Below, in pieces: positions 1-40,213 of a stretch of DNA of 64,000 bases. Source of the DNA: Cristatella mucedo (taxonomy: Eukaryota > Bryozoa > Phylactolaemata > Cristatellidae). Both the position numbers and the translations under genes were made by a program. The first letter of the stretch is position 1, and every line of letters starts with the position of its first letter. Under the pieces are notes generated by a model, which saw nothing but the letters and a program-made list of their open reading frames with translations, was not told the DNA's origin and did not search any database. Location: NCBI GenBank assembly GCA_009760855.2, contig WPIO01000007.1, positions 10,411,001 to 10,475,000 on the forward strand. The letters are read 5' to 3'.

Positions 1-454
1 TCTTCGGGGTCTTAGAGCCAGAAGCAGCAGCAGCAGCTGCTGGCTGCATGCCTGCTGCTACTGGCCTGTCGCCACTTCTGCCCTTCTCCTTTGTGGCCGA
101 GCTCAGGCCACTTCCCAGCATAGCCAAAGGCGAAAGGGCCGGAAGAGGGATCGTGGCTGCCGGCTGCACATCGCCTGCCGCAACCGAAACTGCCGACAGG
201 AGTGCTGCAAAAATATTAAACAGGACCGTGTGACACCAGCCGTGACCGAGATCGACGGCTGAGATGGGCACAGACAAAGCAGCGACCACGTATCAATGAA
301 AGCCAAAATACTAGAAAATATACAAAATAATAAATCAAGCCGCTATAGTTTGAGCTAAATATGGTTGCTAGAATGGCTATCACACGCATCGTGGTAAGCC
401 TCGTGTCCCGCCTCCCCGGGACAAAGCAACTCTGGTGGCACACAGTCAAGCATT
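1..454. other. No gene identified (window edge)
   Basis: Begins with a short AGC repeat. Small open frames on both strands look like chance. I see no repeat family that recurs elsewhere in the window. Confidence 0.4.
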
Positions 455-1219
455 TATATATGTAATGTAATGTATCTCCGTCTGTAACTCCACAAAGTCA
501 TAAAGACCGGATGGGTGTTACGCAGAAGAGTTGTGTATAGCGCACTCACAGCCTAAGCGGGTTTCTGTACGCATTCGGTAGCCATCAGACTTCATCTCGC
601 GAAACAAAGAGAAAGTGAGAAGCATAGCAGAGTCAGGAGAGCAGTTGAGGTAGTGAGTAGCATAGAAGTAGCAGCTCAGGACCGCTGAAAAAGATGAGCC
701 ATATTCGGCAGTAGGAGAGTAGTTGTCGTTGCATAAGAATTGTGGAAGCAAGTTCCACAGTCTAGGACCTACAGAGCTAAAGCTTCTGTCGCCAACAATC
801 TTTAAGCAGAGGAATGGAACAGCTAATTTATTATCCACACAGGACCTGAGGGAGCGAACAGGCTGAAACTGGTGCAGCAGTTCAGCTAGGTACGAAGAAG
901 CCAAGCCGTGGCGGGCCTTGTAGGTCAGCGTAAGAACTTAACTCTGGATCCGTTGCTCAACCGGCATCCATCCTAGCTCTTTTTGCAAAGGAGACACGTG
1001 CTCAAACCGCTGGGACTTGAAGACTAGCCTTGCAGCCATATTCATAGTCAGCTGCAGTGCTCTAATAGCTTTCTTTGGCAGCCCAGCCAATAAGGAATTG
1101 CAATGATCAAGCCGAGACAGAACTAAGGAGGTAAATAAATTTTTTACAAGCAACTGTGGGAGACAGCTCCCAATCTTGGATAGGGATCGGACGTGATGGT
1201 TAGCTGTAGAAGCAGTCTA
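455..1219 (-). mobile_element. LINE-B 3' fragment (reverse transcriptase C-terminal part)
   Basis: Non-LTR retrotransposon relic, 5' truncated. The minus strand encodes LDHCNSLLAGLPKKAIRALQ, RFEHVSPLQKELGWMPVEQR, TLTHKARHGLASSYLAELLH and GDRSFSSVGPRLWN in two overlapping frames. This is the typical region downstream of the RT palm in L2/CR1-like elements. The 3' end (left) runs through the TAACACCCA...CTTTATGACTTTGTGGAGTTAC segment into TACATTACAT repeats. It is about 90% like the copy at 50008-50988. Internal frameshifts make it inactive. Confidence 0.85.
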
Positions 1220-2880
1220 CAAACCAACACTCCTATTCTAACGTATAACGCCCACTAAGCCCCAGCATCTTAATGCACTTAATGCTGATTAAGTATGCCA
1301 GCTACATTTTACCGAAAAGCCAGGACCACAAAGAACAGTAAATTACACTAAGTAGTAACTTCCATTTTACTTTTTGCTCTTGGGTAGAAAGATTTTTCCT
1401 TAATCTCTCATGCCTAAAATAAATAGAAAATAGCTAATTTTGCAAGCAATTTTCGCTTCTGTGCCAGGGGAATATTTCGAAATTCTCCGATATTGCTGTT
1501 AGGCACGATGCTGACGTCAGGTTCAGCACGCCTTGTGCCACTACCTGAATTAGTGAGGTTGGACAGACACTACTATTGAGCACAATCCATAGAACTGTAA
1601 CAGTGCAAGTGCCCTAAACGAATATTTTAATACATGTCAACGAAGATAAAGAGAATAGTGAATAGCCAATAGAATTCGAGGTTGCCTTCGCCAAGCAGAC
1701 GCATTTTACCTAGTGCGTGGGCAATTTATCAACAAGAGCAAAAAAGTACTCCGTGAAAGCATCGGTTAAAATGTTCAAAGCCTAAAAAGAATACTTCGGC
1801 ATGCCTATTTGGAAGCGCGACATGTCCCGGGCACCACACTTCACATGCCAACACAGTAAGGGAACTCCTACAGGTGAACAATTGCTGCTCACTAGATGAA
1901 TTATTTTAACATTATGGCATGACTAGAGGCTGGTACAAGAGAAAAAAGAGAGAGCCATGAAGTTAGCTATCCCAAGAATTCGGCAAGAACCGACTGACCA
2001 CTCAAGCAACTGTTACTTCTGCACGGCGGGCCCTACCAAATCTTGAGCTGGCCAGCGCAAGCCTCCAATCATGTATCCACATTTTATTTCACCCATTGCC
2101 CCAGCACCGCACTGCCCTGAGGTTCCGTTCCCAACCCTCCGGAGAGGAATCGAGTATCTCTTGGAGAGAGTAGCAAGTCAGACACTGACGAAGATATTAC
2201 AGCTGCATATTCTAATTTCACAGATACGACAGAGGAAAGTCATACTTCCTAACCAGAAAGATCTCAACAATGTTATCAGAGACCTTAGACAGGGTCACCA
2301 ACTTTTTTCATACTTCAAAGTACATCCACGTTAATTTTGATTCTTTCTGATCAACCGTGAACCACATGACACGAATTTATCTGCTTCTCATCAGAAACTA
2401 GTTAATTTCCAGTAAATCTATGTCCTTGTCACATAAGCAAAGTAGCAAAGTTCAAATGATGACCACTTTCTATACTCCTGAAGCATGGACATTTAGAAGA
2501 TAACATTTACTACACTGCTCAAAAGTTGTTACATAGTATAATAGGACATTTGTATTTTTAAGTGACAAGGGGACTGACCAGCCACCATCTGTCACTTAAA
2601 GACTACTGAAGATAGGCTGCGGAAATTACTTCTGCCATTCTAATGCCATCGATGACATTATGTGTCCTGGTGTAGATTCTAGCACCTCCTTTACGGCCAA
2701 TCTTAGATAGTTCTATGCCACTTAATTTTTCCGGCCACAAATCTGCTTTGGTTCTAACTTTGCCTTCACCATTCTGGAGGATGCTGTTAGCTGCTAAAAC
2801 TGCACCAATAGCCGCTTAGACTTCGAGTTACAGGAACTACTCAAGCGTACCACCAACAGTGCCATCATTGTAAAATGAGA
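1220..2880. other. Unassigned 3' flank of ICA1
   Basis: AT-rich sequence with only short open frames. The longest (2071-2334, plus) resembles no family I know. No repeat or RNA gene is recognised. Confidence 0.35.
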
Positions 2881-3670
2881 AATAATAGAATATTTATTTA
2901 GCATGCTAAGAAATCTATCTCTTCCTACATACATTACATATGCTGAAAAGGAAGCATGTCAGTTGGTTAGTTATAACATGCAAAATTTCAACACTAACAA
3001 GTATATAAAATGCAAAATGCAATTCATGCAGACATGGCAAAGGCTGTGAGGAACTGGCGTTTTTTTAGCTTCTTTTCGAATGTAGTCAAATCAGGAGATG
3101 ACGTGATGTCTGTCGTGAGTCTTAGGCTTAGCAAACATAGAAAATGCAGGTACGGTCTCTCAAGGATTGAAAATTCGTTAGAGGTACAACCAAGTAATAC
3201 AAGACGAAAGAGTGGTGGTGCTACGGGAGGCCTGATTACGAAGTATTTCTGAAAGAAAGGCTAGTCCAATAGAATGAAGGAACCAGAAGCCAAGTAATAG
3301 AGCCCTAATTGACGAGAAGCAACTGCATATTGGCAAGAAGTGGTGCAACGTAGCAGTTACGATGTTTACGACAGATAAACAGGGTTGTCTAGTTTTGCAC
3401 CAACTGTAACTGTTTATTGCATTGTAAGAAAGAGCCGGAAGTAGTGAGTTACAGAAGTCTAGATGGAATGCCACGAATGCACGGACCGACCAGCTTGGCT
3501 GTGGTATCTTCATCTAAGCAAATCCAAATTTTGCAATGCCATGTAGATAACATTAAGATCCAATTTTCCAGCTGGTGACGTCATCTGGCAAATACTCATT
3601 TTAGAACAGGACACACAGATTGCACGCAGAGGCTACAACAGATAAGCTGGAGGAGTCCATTTTGAGAGTT
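2881..3670 (-). mobile_element. LINE-A 3' fragment, old copy
   Basis: Decayed copy of the commonest LINE of this window. The 3' terminal segment (2881-2960) still shows the hairpin and GCTG.AAAGGAAGCATG block. Further right the minus strand keeps [19 protein letters not shown] and TATLHHFLPI, which correspond to LDFCNSLL and HHFSPTC in better copies. 5' truncated near 3670, where the AGTCCATTTTGAGAGTTAGG segment of RT ends. Confidence 0.75.
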
Positions 3671-3864
3671 AGGTCTTATAGACTGAGATGCCCAAACGTG
3701 TGCATCCGTGCAGCACAATCCCATGCTGATTGAAGTGACCAAAGTAAAAATGAAATGTGATTACCAAACTCCATTCCATGGCTCGTAGCTTTGTGACTAA
3801 ATTAAATTAGAACTCACTAATGCCCAGGAATTACAAAAATAAGTCAAAAATAAAAATGGAAATG

Positions 3865-3874
3865 TTTATTTATT
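3865..3874 (-). terminator. Overlapping AATAAA polyadenylation signals for ICA1
   Basis: On the minus strand the sequence AATAAATAAA contains two overlapping canonical hexamers about 65-70 nt past the proposed ICA1 stop codon. A T-rich stretch follows at about 3840-3860 on the minus strand. This fits a short 3' UTR, with cleavage expected near 3845-3855. Confidence 0.55.
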
Positions 3875-3936
3875 AAAAGCCGGAACGCATTCTGGCTCAC
3901 GGCTACGCCGTGGCTACTTGGGAACACAACTATCAG

Positions 3937-31668
<27,732 letters not shown>

Positions 31669-31682
<14 letters not shown>

Positions 31683-31703
31683 CAGAATGATTTTCGAATG
31701 GCT
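31669..31703 (-). CDS. ICA1: ICA1 exon with start codon (coding 31682-31669)
   Basis: On the minus strand a pyrimidine-rich acceptor ending TTTGCAG opens this 35-nt exon at 31703. It holds 21 nt of 5' UTR, then ATG at 31682 reading Met-Asp-Arg-His-Gly. A near-perfect donor (GG|GTAAGTGC) follows at 31668. It ends in phase 2, which is exactly what the next exon needs to restore a glycine codon. The acceptor implies at least one further upstream non-coding exon that I could not place. The call rests on splice signals, phase and the lack of an in-frame Met at the start of the next exon. Confidence 0.72.
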
Positions 31704-32134
31704 CTGCAAACAAGAAATGATAAATGTGTGCACATGCAGCTAACAAGGTTCAATTCACACAGGAGGGTGGGGAAATGCATGTCGACGAGGCTACATGGAC
31801 AAAGTGTTTTCAATCTACAACCTCGCATGCACCGGTTGAGGCATAAAAGCATTGTAGGGACTGAAGAGGCACGGCACTGAGGACTATTTATGCAAAACCT
31901 TAGCAATAACATCGACGAGTAATACTTAACAAAATGTGATTGAACCAAGGCACTCATGTGAACTGATATCTGTGCAGAATCATTGCAAATTTGCATGCTT
32001 CTCATAGCTGCAGTCGACCAGCAACAAACTATGAAGACAATGCCATCATCAAAAGGTAGCCAGCAATAGAAGGACAACAGGTCTAAGCCAGTGGACAGGC
32101 AAAGTAAGCGATAAGCAGCTGGGAGAGAGATAGA

Positions 32135-32222
<88 letters not shown>

Positions 32223-33883
32223 AGCTACCAAACGACGAGGCTCAAGGCAACAAATGACTTTCCAAGCATGCATTGATTATCTGGCTAGAGCTACTTTGCA
32301 TCGAGCCGAGTTGCGGATGCCCTTCCTACTACATCCAGTCATGCCTGCTGTGTCTGGCAGGGTGGCCAATCGATACCTGTATGTGTGTAATGCTTAGTTT
32401 CTGGAGCACCCATCACCAAGTAGCTTGCAGCATAGGGCAGTCACAGCAGCAAATGCAGTTGTCGTGGCCAGCTTGCATAACCTTTTGATAGGTCACAGCA
32501 GCAGCTAGTGTTCATGCGACTCGTGAGTTTAGGGAGGGGCCTCCCAGCATGCATAACAGAAATAATACAGCGAAAGGAAAGCTTAGGAAGCACTAGTTCG
32601 AACAAGCAGGACTCCGGTAACATGAAGCAATGATTGATGTGCACATAATTCCAGTTTTTTTTCTCCTGTCTGTAATGGCATAAGTCTGTCAAGTCCATTG
32701 ATAGGAACACGCACAGTAACATAAATATACTATCTACCCCTGTATATAAATGACCAGGATCGGTAAAATATTGGCATTCCAAGCTAAGCCAAACCTTGTG
32801 CATGGCTCTAGCTGTCATACACTGCTTAAAAAGTGAAAAGAGATGGGTGTGACATTGCTGCCATGAGGAAACATTGACTAACCTCTGCACAGAGTCAATA
32901 AGGCCACAATGTGGTATCTTCGTCACGCACCTATCACGATGCTCAAAAACAAAGTCAGCAGCTTTGCAAACCGGTTTAATAAGAAAGTGTATGCAAACAA
33001 AGAACATACAAGTAAGCAGCTATCAGCCTACCATGCAAAATAAACATGCCGCACAATAAACAAACAGCGATCAAGCGGAATTCACTAAATCATGGTGGAA
33101 CCTCTGGCTCCTAGCAGCACGCCTAGCTTCCGGTATACTTGAGCTACCGCTAGTTTCAAATGGCTGCTTAGCTATCAAAACCAGAGTGAGGCTTCAGAAG
33201 CATCAGTACCTCCTTTATATCTATGCAATTACAAGATCACATTCTAAGCAATAAGTTGCCTCCTTCCAGTCGAGCTGATAGATGGATCCAGCACATTGGA
33301 AGTGGAGCAGGCGATCGTAAAACAGAGTGGAATTAAGTGTGCACACGCATAGCACACAGAAAACATGCCACAGGGCTGTTACACAAAAATGGGCAGGCTC
33401 TCACTGGGCTGCCTCAGCAAGATATGGTGACTGGAAATGCTGAGTCAAGCAGATCATCAGCTATGTGACTAAGTCAAGCTCCCCCACCAGCATAACTCAA
33501 AATCACAGCAGAGCAGCTCTCCATTCCGGAAATAGCTCAGGCAGCCAGCTCGCAGGAATAAGGGAGTCCTCCCAACATAGAGATCAGCAGCAAATAATAA
33601 CATAAACAACAGGTGGTTTGTAAAGTGCCTTAAGAGAACTAAGTCCTTATGGCCAAGTCTGCAGTCAAACAATAGAGCCGGAGCAAAAAAATGAGTAGGT
33701 GCCCAGCAAAGTATGCCATTTCACCGTGCCATCCCACATAGCTAACTTATCCGTGGCTCTTACTGCTACAAAAAAGGATGGACAGTAAGGTGCAATACAA
33801 GTAGGATCGTAAACTATGCTGTGCCTAGCACAAGCATAATTTTGAGGGAACATATTCACGCTGATGCTGAACAAACAGAGGGT
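31704..33883. other. Upstream of ICA1 start codon (5' UTR intron or flank)
   Basis: Holds a (GA)n tract at 32138-32220 and a fragment of SINE-2-like tail at about 33617-33655 (minus). The minus frame 32441-33007 (188 codons) is the longest non-repeat frame in the window. It is Cys/His/Leu-rich, has no recognisable motif and overlaps no splice evidence, so I do not call it. Confidence 0.35.
32138..32220. repeat. (GA)n microsatellite
   Basis: About 83 bp of AG repeats with one GAAAG interruption. Confidence 0.97.
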
Positions 33884-34165
33884 CCAATAATAAATAATAA
33901 ATTTGATAAAGCGCCTTCACAAAGCTCAATCTCTTTCTAGGCGCTTGACAATTGCTGCAAAGGAAGCACGATCGAATGATTAGTGGTAGCACGCTCAATA
34001 AACAGCACGAATAGCATGGTTAGGGGTGACATGCACAGGGTCAGCATGCAAGTATAGTTAGTGGCAGCATGTACAGTGTCAGTACGCATAAGCACATACA
34101 GGACGAATCACAGGGACCCACTAAATGCTGTGATAAATAGGTCCGTTTTTAGTTTCTTAATTCTT
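33884..34165 (-). mobile_element. LINE-A 3' end only, 5' truncated
   Basis: Hairpin, 3' UTR and the first coding bases at the very 3' end (AAACTAAAAACGGACC on the minus strand). About 280 bp, typical of a dead-on-arrival insertion. Confidence 0.88.
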
Positions 34166-34406
34166 CAATAGTTTTCGAATAGAAAAGACATCTTAAGCAC
34201 AACCACTATACTCGAAGGAGATCAATCTGCAACTGAGATTATCCACAGAAGAATTTCAATGGTGAAGGAAGCAAGTATGATGCACAATGCTTAGTTCTTA
34301 ATAGATATGGCACTTAAGTCATCTTCCAAGGAACAGAAACAGGCACAGAAACAAGAGGCTTACGAGGATAAATGATTAACACAGGTACGCAAGGTAAAAG
34401 CTAAAG

Positions 34407-34545
34407 AACAGTTGATTCAACAGCCTTATTTACATAGCACCAGAAGGAAGAGCTTTAGCAGTTACCAACGGCTTGCAAGGGCATTCAAGCATTGCCTGCT
34501 AAAAGACTCAAACGATCTGGATCGTGAAATTCGAGCACCATACTC
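34407..34545 (-). mobile_element. SINE-1, old copy, minus orientation
   Basis: The order TTGATTCAACAGCC, CATAGCACCAGAAG, TTACCAACGGCTTGCAAGGG and the CATTGCCTGC/GACTCAAACGA block parallels SINE-1 but with many substitutions. Confidence 0.55.
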
Positions 34546-35191
34546 CTAGACTAAGACCCGGGGACAGGTGTGCATCTATGAGAGGTAGTACTCAGGACAA
34601 CATGTGATTCTTCCAATAATGTATAAACATTTCAAGCAGTACCTGTACATAGACGAGTTCCTGCTCTACGAACCGCTTGCAGCCACCCTTCCTAAAAAGA
34701 TAACATCTAGCATATTGCATGTACAGTAGACTACAGTCAACAATGTTAGTGGGGATGATTGCTGCTCGGCATCCAATTTTCAATAAGAAACATCTATATA
34801 TGCATTCAGGCAGTACATAGGGGTTCGGCTAGAGCACGAAAGAGGCCTGTTAAACTCAAGGCATTAAGCCCTATATTGAGGCCACGAGAATGGAGTCTCA
34901 ACAGCTCAACTAGCAGAGCACTGGCCCAGAAACCAGAGGAAGCAGGAAAAGTCCTTGGTAGAGAAAAATGGTTTCTGATATCAGTCCTGGCAGACGGTCT
35001 TCGGTCGTACTCTATTATAACATTTAAAGATTATAACTTAAATCTTTTAGGCCAGGGAAGACAGCACATTTATTGGGGTCACCAAGAATTAGCAAAGGAG
35101 GCTGACACTAGGTCTCCAGGTAACTAGTTGAGATCGCATACCAGAATAGTGCGATAAGAACAAAGAGGACACACAAGTCAGAAACAAAGCA
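34546..35191. other. No feature recognised
   Basis: A plus-strand frame (34759-35127) has no family resemblance. No repeats seen. Confidence 0.35.
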
Positions 35192-35252
35192 TACAAATAA
35201 CTTCACATAATTATAGTCACGTAGTGACTATAATTATGTGAAGTTATTTGTA
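35192..35252. repeat. Perfect palindrome, 29-bp arms, 3-bp spacer
   Basis: Arms 35192-35220 and 35224-35252 are exact reverse complements (outer TACAAATAACTTCACATAAT), separated by GTA. It would fold into a very stable hairpin. I found no second copy in the window. Confidence 0.97.
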
Positions 35253-37264
35253 CACTACATGATTTGTACACGTTTGTACCCTACACGATCCTCAAGGACG
35301 CACGCGCATACGAGCCAAAAATTAGCTCCGAGATTCGTGCAACTGATGCAGGATCTACCAAAAGCAGTTCACAGGCTTAGCTGAGCGTCACAACTACCAG
35401 GATGAGATTTGCTCAGTCACAGCCTACCGATAGCCTGCTTACAACAAGTGGGGTTCTGTGCGGCGAAAAAAGAGACGCCGCGCTGTAAAGGCGTTCATAT
35501 TTGTACCGGGCAGCTTCTACGAACTGGCGCTTGAGTGCGGTCGTCTAAGCAGGTGCCACCTCGGAGGCGAGCTAAGACGGAGCTAAGCCCGAAAGGCATC
35601 CGAGTTGAGCTTCCGACCTTCAGGAGCGCAGAACTAGCACGAGCTTCAGCCCTCACAGAGTAAAACGTGCCCAGACGCGCAAGGTCGCTCGCCAGCTGCT
35701 GCGAATCGAGAGACTGCCTTAAAGGCCGAGAGAATGCGCATGAAGAAGACTGCTGGCGTTTTCGGACGGCGTGGCTAAACGTGCAGTCCAATGCGATAGC
35801 TAGCCGCCAAGGTATAATATACCTGGGCCACAAGGCAGGCGGACGCAACTGCCACGAATCCCTACACGATTGAGGTGCCTTGTCACATCACCACTGCCTC
35901 AGCACCGAACCGACGGATGAAGCAGGTGTTAACTGCGACCTTGATGCGCAAGTGTTCTCTCCTCTGGCAGCTGAGAAAGACAAAACGGTAAAATTTACTT
36001 AAATGTATGAAAAAATGAAAATTGCATTAGACGAACCAGGGCAACGCATACAGTGGAATGGGATTGGGACGGCTCCCGACAAGGTCGAAACTCAGGCGGT
36101 CAAGGTGACTGCTGTTGAGGCGTCGCTGTATGTTGCCTCCCCCTGTAGTGCGAGCTAGAACTCCGCTGCGTGACCGAAGGCACGCTGCGGAACAAGCGAC
36201 TCGAAGCACGGCGTACCCACCACCTTGTAGAAGCAGGGTGCACACGCCGGAGCGAAGACGATTACCAACATTTAGTAACCGCGACGGCCCGACTGCAATA
36301 ATGGCCGCCGCAACTGACGTGTTCAGTCGAATAATAGTCGAACCGCGAGATCGTCTGATCGATACAAGCACTGCCACACTCTGTCTGAATCCTCATCTCT
36401 TGGATGCAATTTCAAAACACGAAGGCATCAGATTATAGCATAAGCAACTGAACGGTGGTTTCTAAAATTGGCCAAATCATAAAAGGACATTATTATCAAT
36501 GGAGATTGGCCAAGTTGGCCATACACTATGCGAACCGTTTAAGCGTTAATGCAGCTTACAATTTTCACATTAAACGAACACGCAATTAACGATCCTAAAT
36601 AAAAATCTAGGGTCGTGCATGAAAGGTCATTGTTTCAATACATAGTTTACTTTTTAGCTCTACACATTTGTTGCTAGGTTGCGGTTACCTATCATATTGG
36701 TTTAAATCATTCCGCGAACGATAACTACATGCGCGCTTAGGTTATAGCAAGAGGGAGTTCACTTTTGCAGCAATTACTGACGACTGTTATTGAACAGCTC
36801 TAGGTATTATTTTAAGCAGAATTGATTACGCCGTTGACTGTAGTCTCTGAAAATAGAGAAAGCAAATCACAGAGCTGGGTTAATTTGTACAATCGAATGA
36901 GACTGGCATTTGATACAGGAAGCGCAAATTGCAATCAGTTTCCCTGATTTCTCGATTTTCTCTCGACATTTTGGAGAGCCTACTGAGAGGAAGGTTTGGC
37001 AACAGTTAAACGAAATTTTGCTCCACGGCAAGCTTATGAGCATTGTCGAAATACAACAAACGTGTTTGCTTAGCGGCACACCCGAATATCTAGCATGAGA
37101 AAAAAATAAATAGCGGCGTTTAGTGGTTTCTTAACATTTCCCGAGATGACCCAGCACGCACATATACATATGCATTCTTCAACGCAATAATTTAACGCAG
37201 CCTAGTCGTTAGGTGCAACTGAGCGGACCTCGGCTAAATTATTTTCTCCTCTTAAGACAGCCGA
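35253..37264. other. CpG-rich to AT-rich intergenic stretch
   Basis: 35450-36320 is richer in CG dinucleotides than its surroundings and could contain a promoter, perhaps for the ICA1 5' exon. I see no TATA box or clear initiator. 36430-36850 is AT-rich. A 61-codon frame ending near an AATAAA lies at 36910-37098. Confidence 0.35.
36904..37098 (+). other. Open frame resembling a terminal exon, unidentified
   Basis: The plus frame reads LIQEAQIAISFPDFSIFSRH, then FGEPTERKVWQQLNEILLHG and KLMSIVEIQQTCLLSGTPEYLA, then stop. It has balanced protein-like composition. An AG at 36918-36919 could be an acceptor, and AATAAA follows about 10 bases after the stop. I do not recognise the protein. It could be the last exon of a plus-strand gene or a chance frame. 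Confidence 0.25.
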
Positions 37265-37269
37265 CAGGT

Positions 37270-37372
37270 CAGCCTCGCGTTTCGGCGGTGACGTCAACCC
37301 ATAGCTGGAAATTTTGAGATTTTGTCAGCGTCACGCTTCGGCGGTGACGTATCCCCAGAGCTAGAAATTAGT
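37270..37372. promoter_or_regulatory. Duplicated CRE-like block
   Basis: Two copies of about 50 bp: TTTCGGCGGTGACGTCAACC...AGCTGGAAATT at 37280 and CTTCGGCGGTGACGTATCCC...AGCTAGAAATT at about 37337. The first contains a perfect palindromic cAMP-response element TGACGTCA, the second TGACGTAT. This looks like a regulatory duplication, but no transcript start can be assigned. Confidence 0.45.
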
Positions 37373-40213
37373 TGGGATTTGCCGGACGTTACATCTCTGG
37401 TCTCCTGATCCTGTAGGCGGAAGTACGAGGATTCTTTACCCCAGCGCCAGACTTGCACGAGCTCGCTTCTACGCCTCAGGGTCGATCTAGGTGATAACCC
37501 TGTTCAGAAGCCACATTGAACGCAATATATCTATAAGGACGTCGTATTTTGGTTTGGGCTCATTTCGCGACTGGTGCGCCCATTCGGCAACCCAATTGCC
37601 AATCGGTCAGTTGGGCTGTAGAAGTCCGCATTCATTGGGTTCATTAGTTTATTGGTCAGTGGTTCAGTGGTGTATTAGCTAATTCGTATAGTCGTTCCTT
37701 CGTTCGCAGAGCTGCTAGATAAATCTCGTGGCACGGAAAAGCTCTTGCATCGACAAACAGCAGGATTTCATTTGGAGCATTCCCTAATGGCTCTCGCTGG
37801 CCACTAATTTTATCACCCTTACCCCGGCTCCTGAAAGCTCACTGATACAGTACAGTGTTTATATAGCAAGGCTGGCCAATAATCAGCTCACCCACATCTG
37901 CATCTGCGGAAGGCGCTTATACAGCTGGTGCACTTTTCTCTCACTTATGCAACCGATCCACCCACTGAGTCTGCGTTGATTCATTATTTTAACTCCAACA
38001 TCGCTCTTTGTGTGTGAACGTAGTTACTCTGCAGGTCGAAGTTCAAGAACAATTCACAGTAATTAATTTATCCAGTTGCCTCTGTAAACAAGACTAGGGA
38101 GTGGGCAAATTCCCACCCGTGCACCACTCCTGTCTCTGCTATGTCGCCGCTACCACTATGCTGTCTCAGGGCTAGGGCAAGACGAGTGGCAGTTTGATTA
38201 AAACATCTTTATAACAATATCGCATGCGCAAAGAACTAGAGGGGAAATAAACAGGACTACTTGGGACTCTAGGTACAAACAGTGGGACGTGGGAAACCAT
38301 GATGCCTGCCTTCCCAACGCGGGCGAACACTCTCGAACCTGAGCACTGGTGAAGACGGTAGCAATGTTCACAAATAAAAACCAAGACGATATTGGCAAGA
38401 CATTGGCTGCTGTAATCTTATGGTAGGCCAGTGCTTGGCTGTTGGCCGCTGGTCCACCTTTGATGTTGCTTTGCCCACCTTCGACGTGGCCTGCCTTTAA
38501 TGAGTCGGGCTGCTTCCCGGATGGAAGGTCAAAGCGAGGGAGTCCCGTGTTCAGTGGCAACCCGGGCACCGGGCAGAATGGCTGTGAGCCGTTTCACTGC
38601 GAGCGTTATCCAAATACACTGTGGTTGAAGCACCTTCGGGGGCTTCGAGTCGTCGCTTGTGGGGTGTCAAAGCGTCAAACTACAGCTGCAGTCGGGCAAA
38701 TTCACTAGTGAGGAACATCTCAGCTCGCCGACGACTCCAGCTTACAGAGAGGGAGGATACGAACAGCATGCAACAGGGGAACGGAGGAATAGAAAGCCAT
38801 AACAACGAGCGTGCTTATCTCCAGCAACGCTTGGGCTGTGGGTCCTCGTGGCCTTCTATGGGTGGCCTCGTCGTCGGGGAAGGCCAGCCATCCATCCGGA
38901 TGCTGTGCTGAGCGTTGGGCTGGCAGTCGAGTCATGTAATTTGAGTTCTTATATCTATGTGAGCTGATAATGCAGTGATTTTTTTACAGCAATTCTGTCC
39001 GAGAAAAAAAATTTGAATTCCTGCAAATTTCTTGCTGGTTGGGCAAGAAATTAGTGCGTTTAAACGCCCAGATGCATCATTAGCGCTGACTTATCCATGT
39101 TGCAGCCCATACCGAACTTCTGAATTCTGAAACTAGACGCGTTAGGAATCGTGAGACGACGACGATCAAACTGTATCCGCCTGCACCTAGGTGTGTAACC
39201 TGGATTACGTGGTTCGCGATTTCCAGCTCGATCTCCTATTGCCAAGTTACAACGGATCCCGGCCACGCGGCCGTAAAAAACTAGCGTCAGAGAAACGGCC
39301 GTTGATTAACCTCGTGTTAAAAAATCGCGTGCTTCACTTTAACAGGAAAATAAATTGAATTGCTTGGAGCCCTGGGTACCCATCAGGGCTACAGGAGGAC
39401 GTGGAGTACCTACGATACAATACATTCTCACGAACGTTGATACATTCTCACGAACGTTGGAAGGCGATCCCTCAGCTGGCAATCTTTGACGGCGACCGGT
39501 GTCACTTTCCTGGAATGCCAGCTCACTATGGTCCACCGTACGATTGAATGCTTACATAAATGCGTAGCTTGTCTCAGCTTACCGAGGGATCTAGTATAGG
39601 GGTCATGCGAGCAGCTTACTACATGGAAACATGGAATGCACGCGCAATTAACTTTAGCCTCGAGGTAGTCGGTTTATTTTTAATCCTCAGCAGGCGGCTG
39701 TTTCCGGGAATGCCAGCAGTCCATCGTTCGGGACGTGAGTACTAAAAGACGGGCACCTCTCCGAGCTGGCGTGCGTGTGCGAAAACTCGCGGAGTATTCC
39801 TAACCGACAACCAAAGTGCTTCGGCGTCCTCGTCCTGCATCAAGTCAAATGGCAGGTGTGGCCCAGCCAGGTGACCCCTCCCCCGCAGGCCGTGTCAAAT
39901 ATTGGCCGTGCCCCACCCCGGCTAGTGAACCCGACTAGGGAACAGGTGCAGCAGCAAGAATAGTGCTACATCTCGCGTGACAACGATATTCTTACAATCA
40001 TAGAATAGGCAAGTGACGAGCTCATTATCATTAGGCTTGCATTCTATTTAATGGACTGGCTTAGTAGCCCCGACTGGCTTGGAAGATTTTAAGCCACAGT
40101 CACTAAAATTGCTTTATATTATCTTGAGCTATTTAGAAAATATTGAACTACGTGTACACGATCCCATATTTCTTTTTATCCCAATCTGTCCAAACAGGAT
40201 CGTCAAATGCATT
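37373..40213. other. Unassigned intergenic sequence
   Basis: Contains a 20-bp tandem duplication (TACATTCTCACGAACGTTGA at 39421-39459). Frames at 38198-38569 (minus) and 38442-38708 (plus) oppose each other and show no recognisable protein. No repeat family copies were seen. Confidence 0.35.

Noticed and set aside
32441-33007. 188-codon minus-strand frame
   Set aside because: No recognisable motif, no family resemblance and Cys/His/Leu-rich chance-like composition. I saw no supporting splice or start context.
36027-36438. Overlapping frames on both strands in a CpG-rich segment
   Set aside because: Both strands are open because of composition. The plus frame ends without a donor and the peptide is unfamiliar.
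38198-38708. Opposed plus and minus frames of 88-123 codons
   Set aside because: Mutually overlapping antisense frames with no recognised domain.
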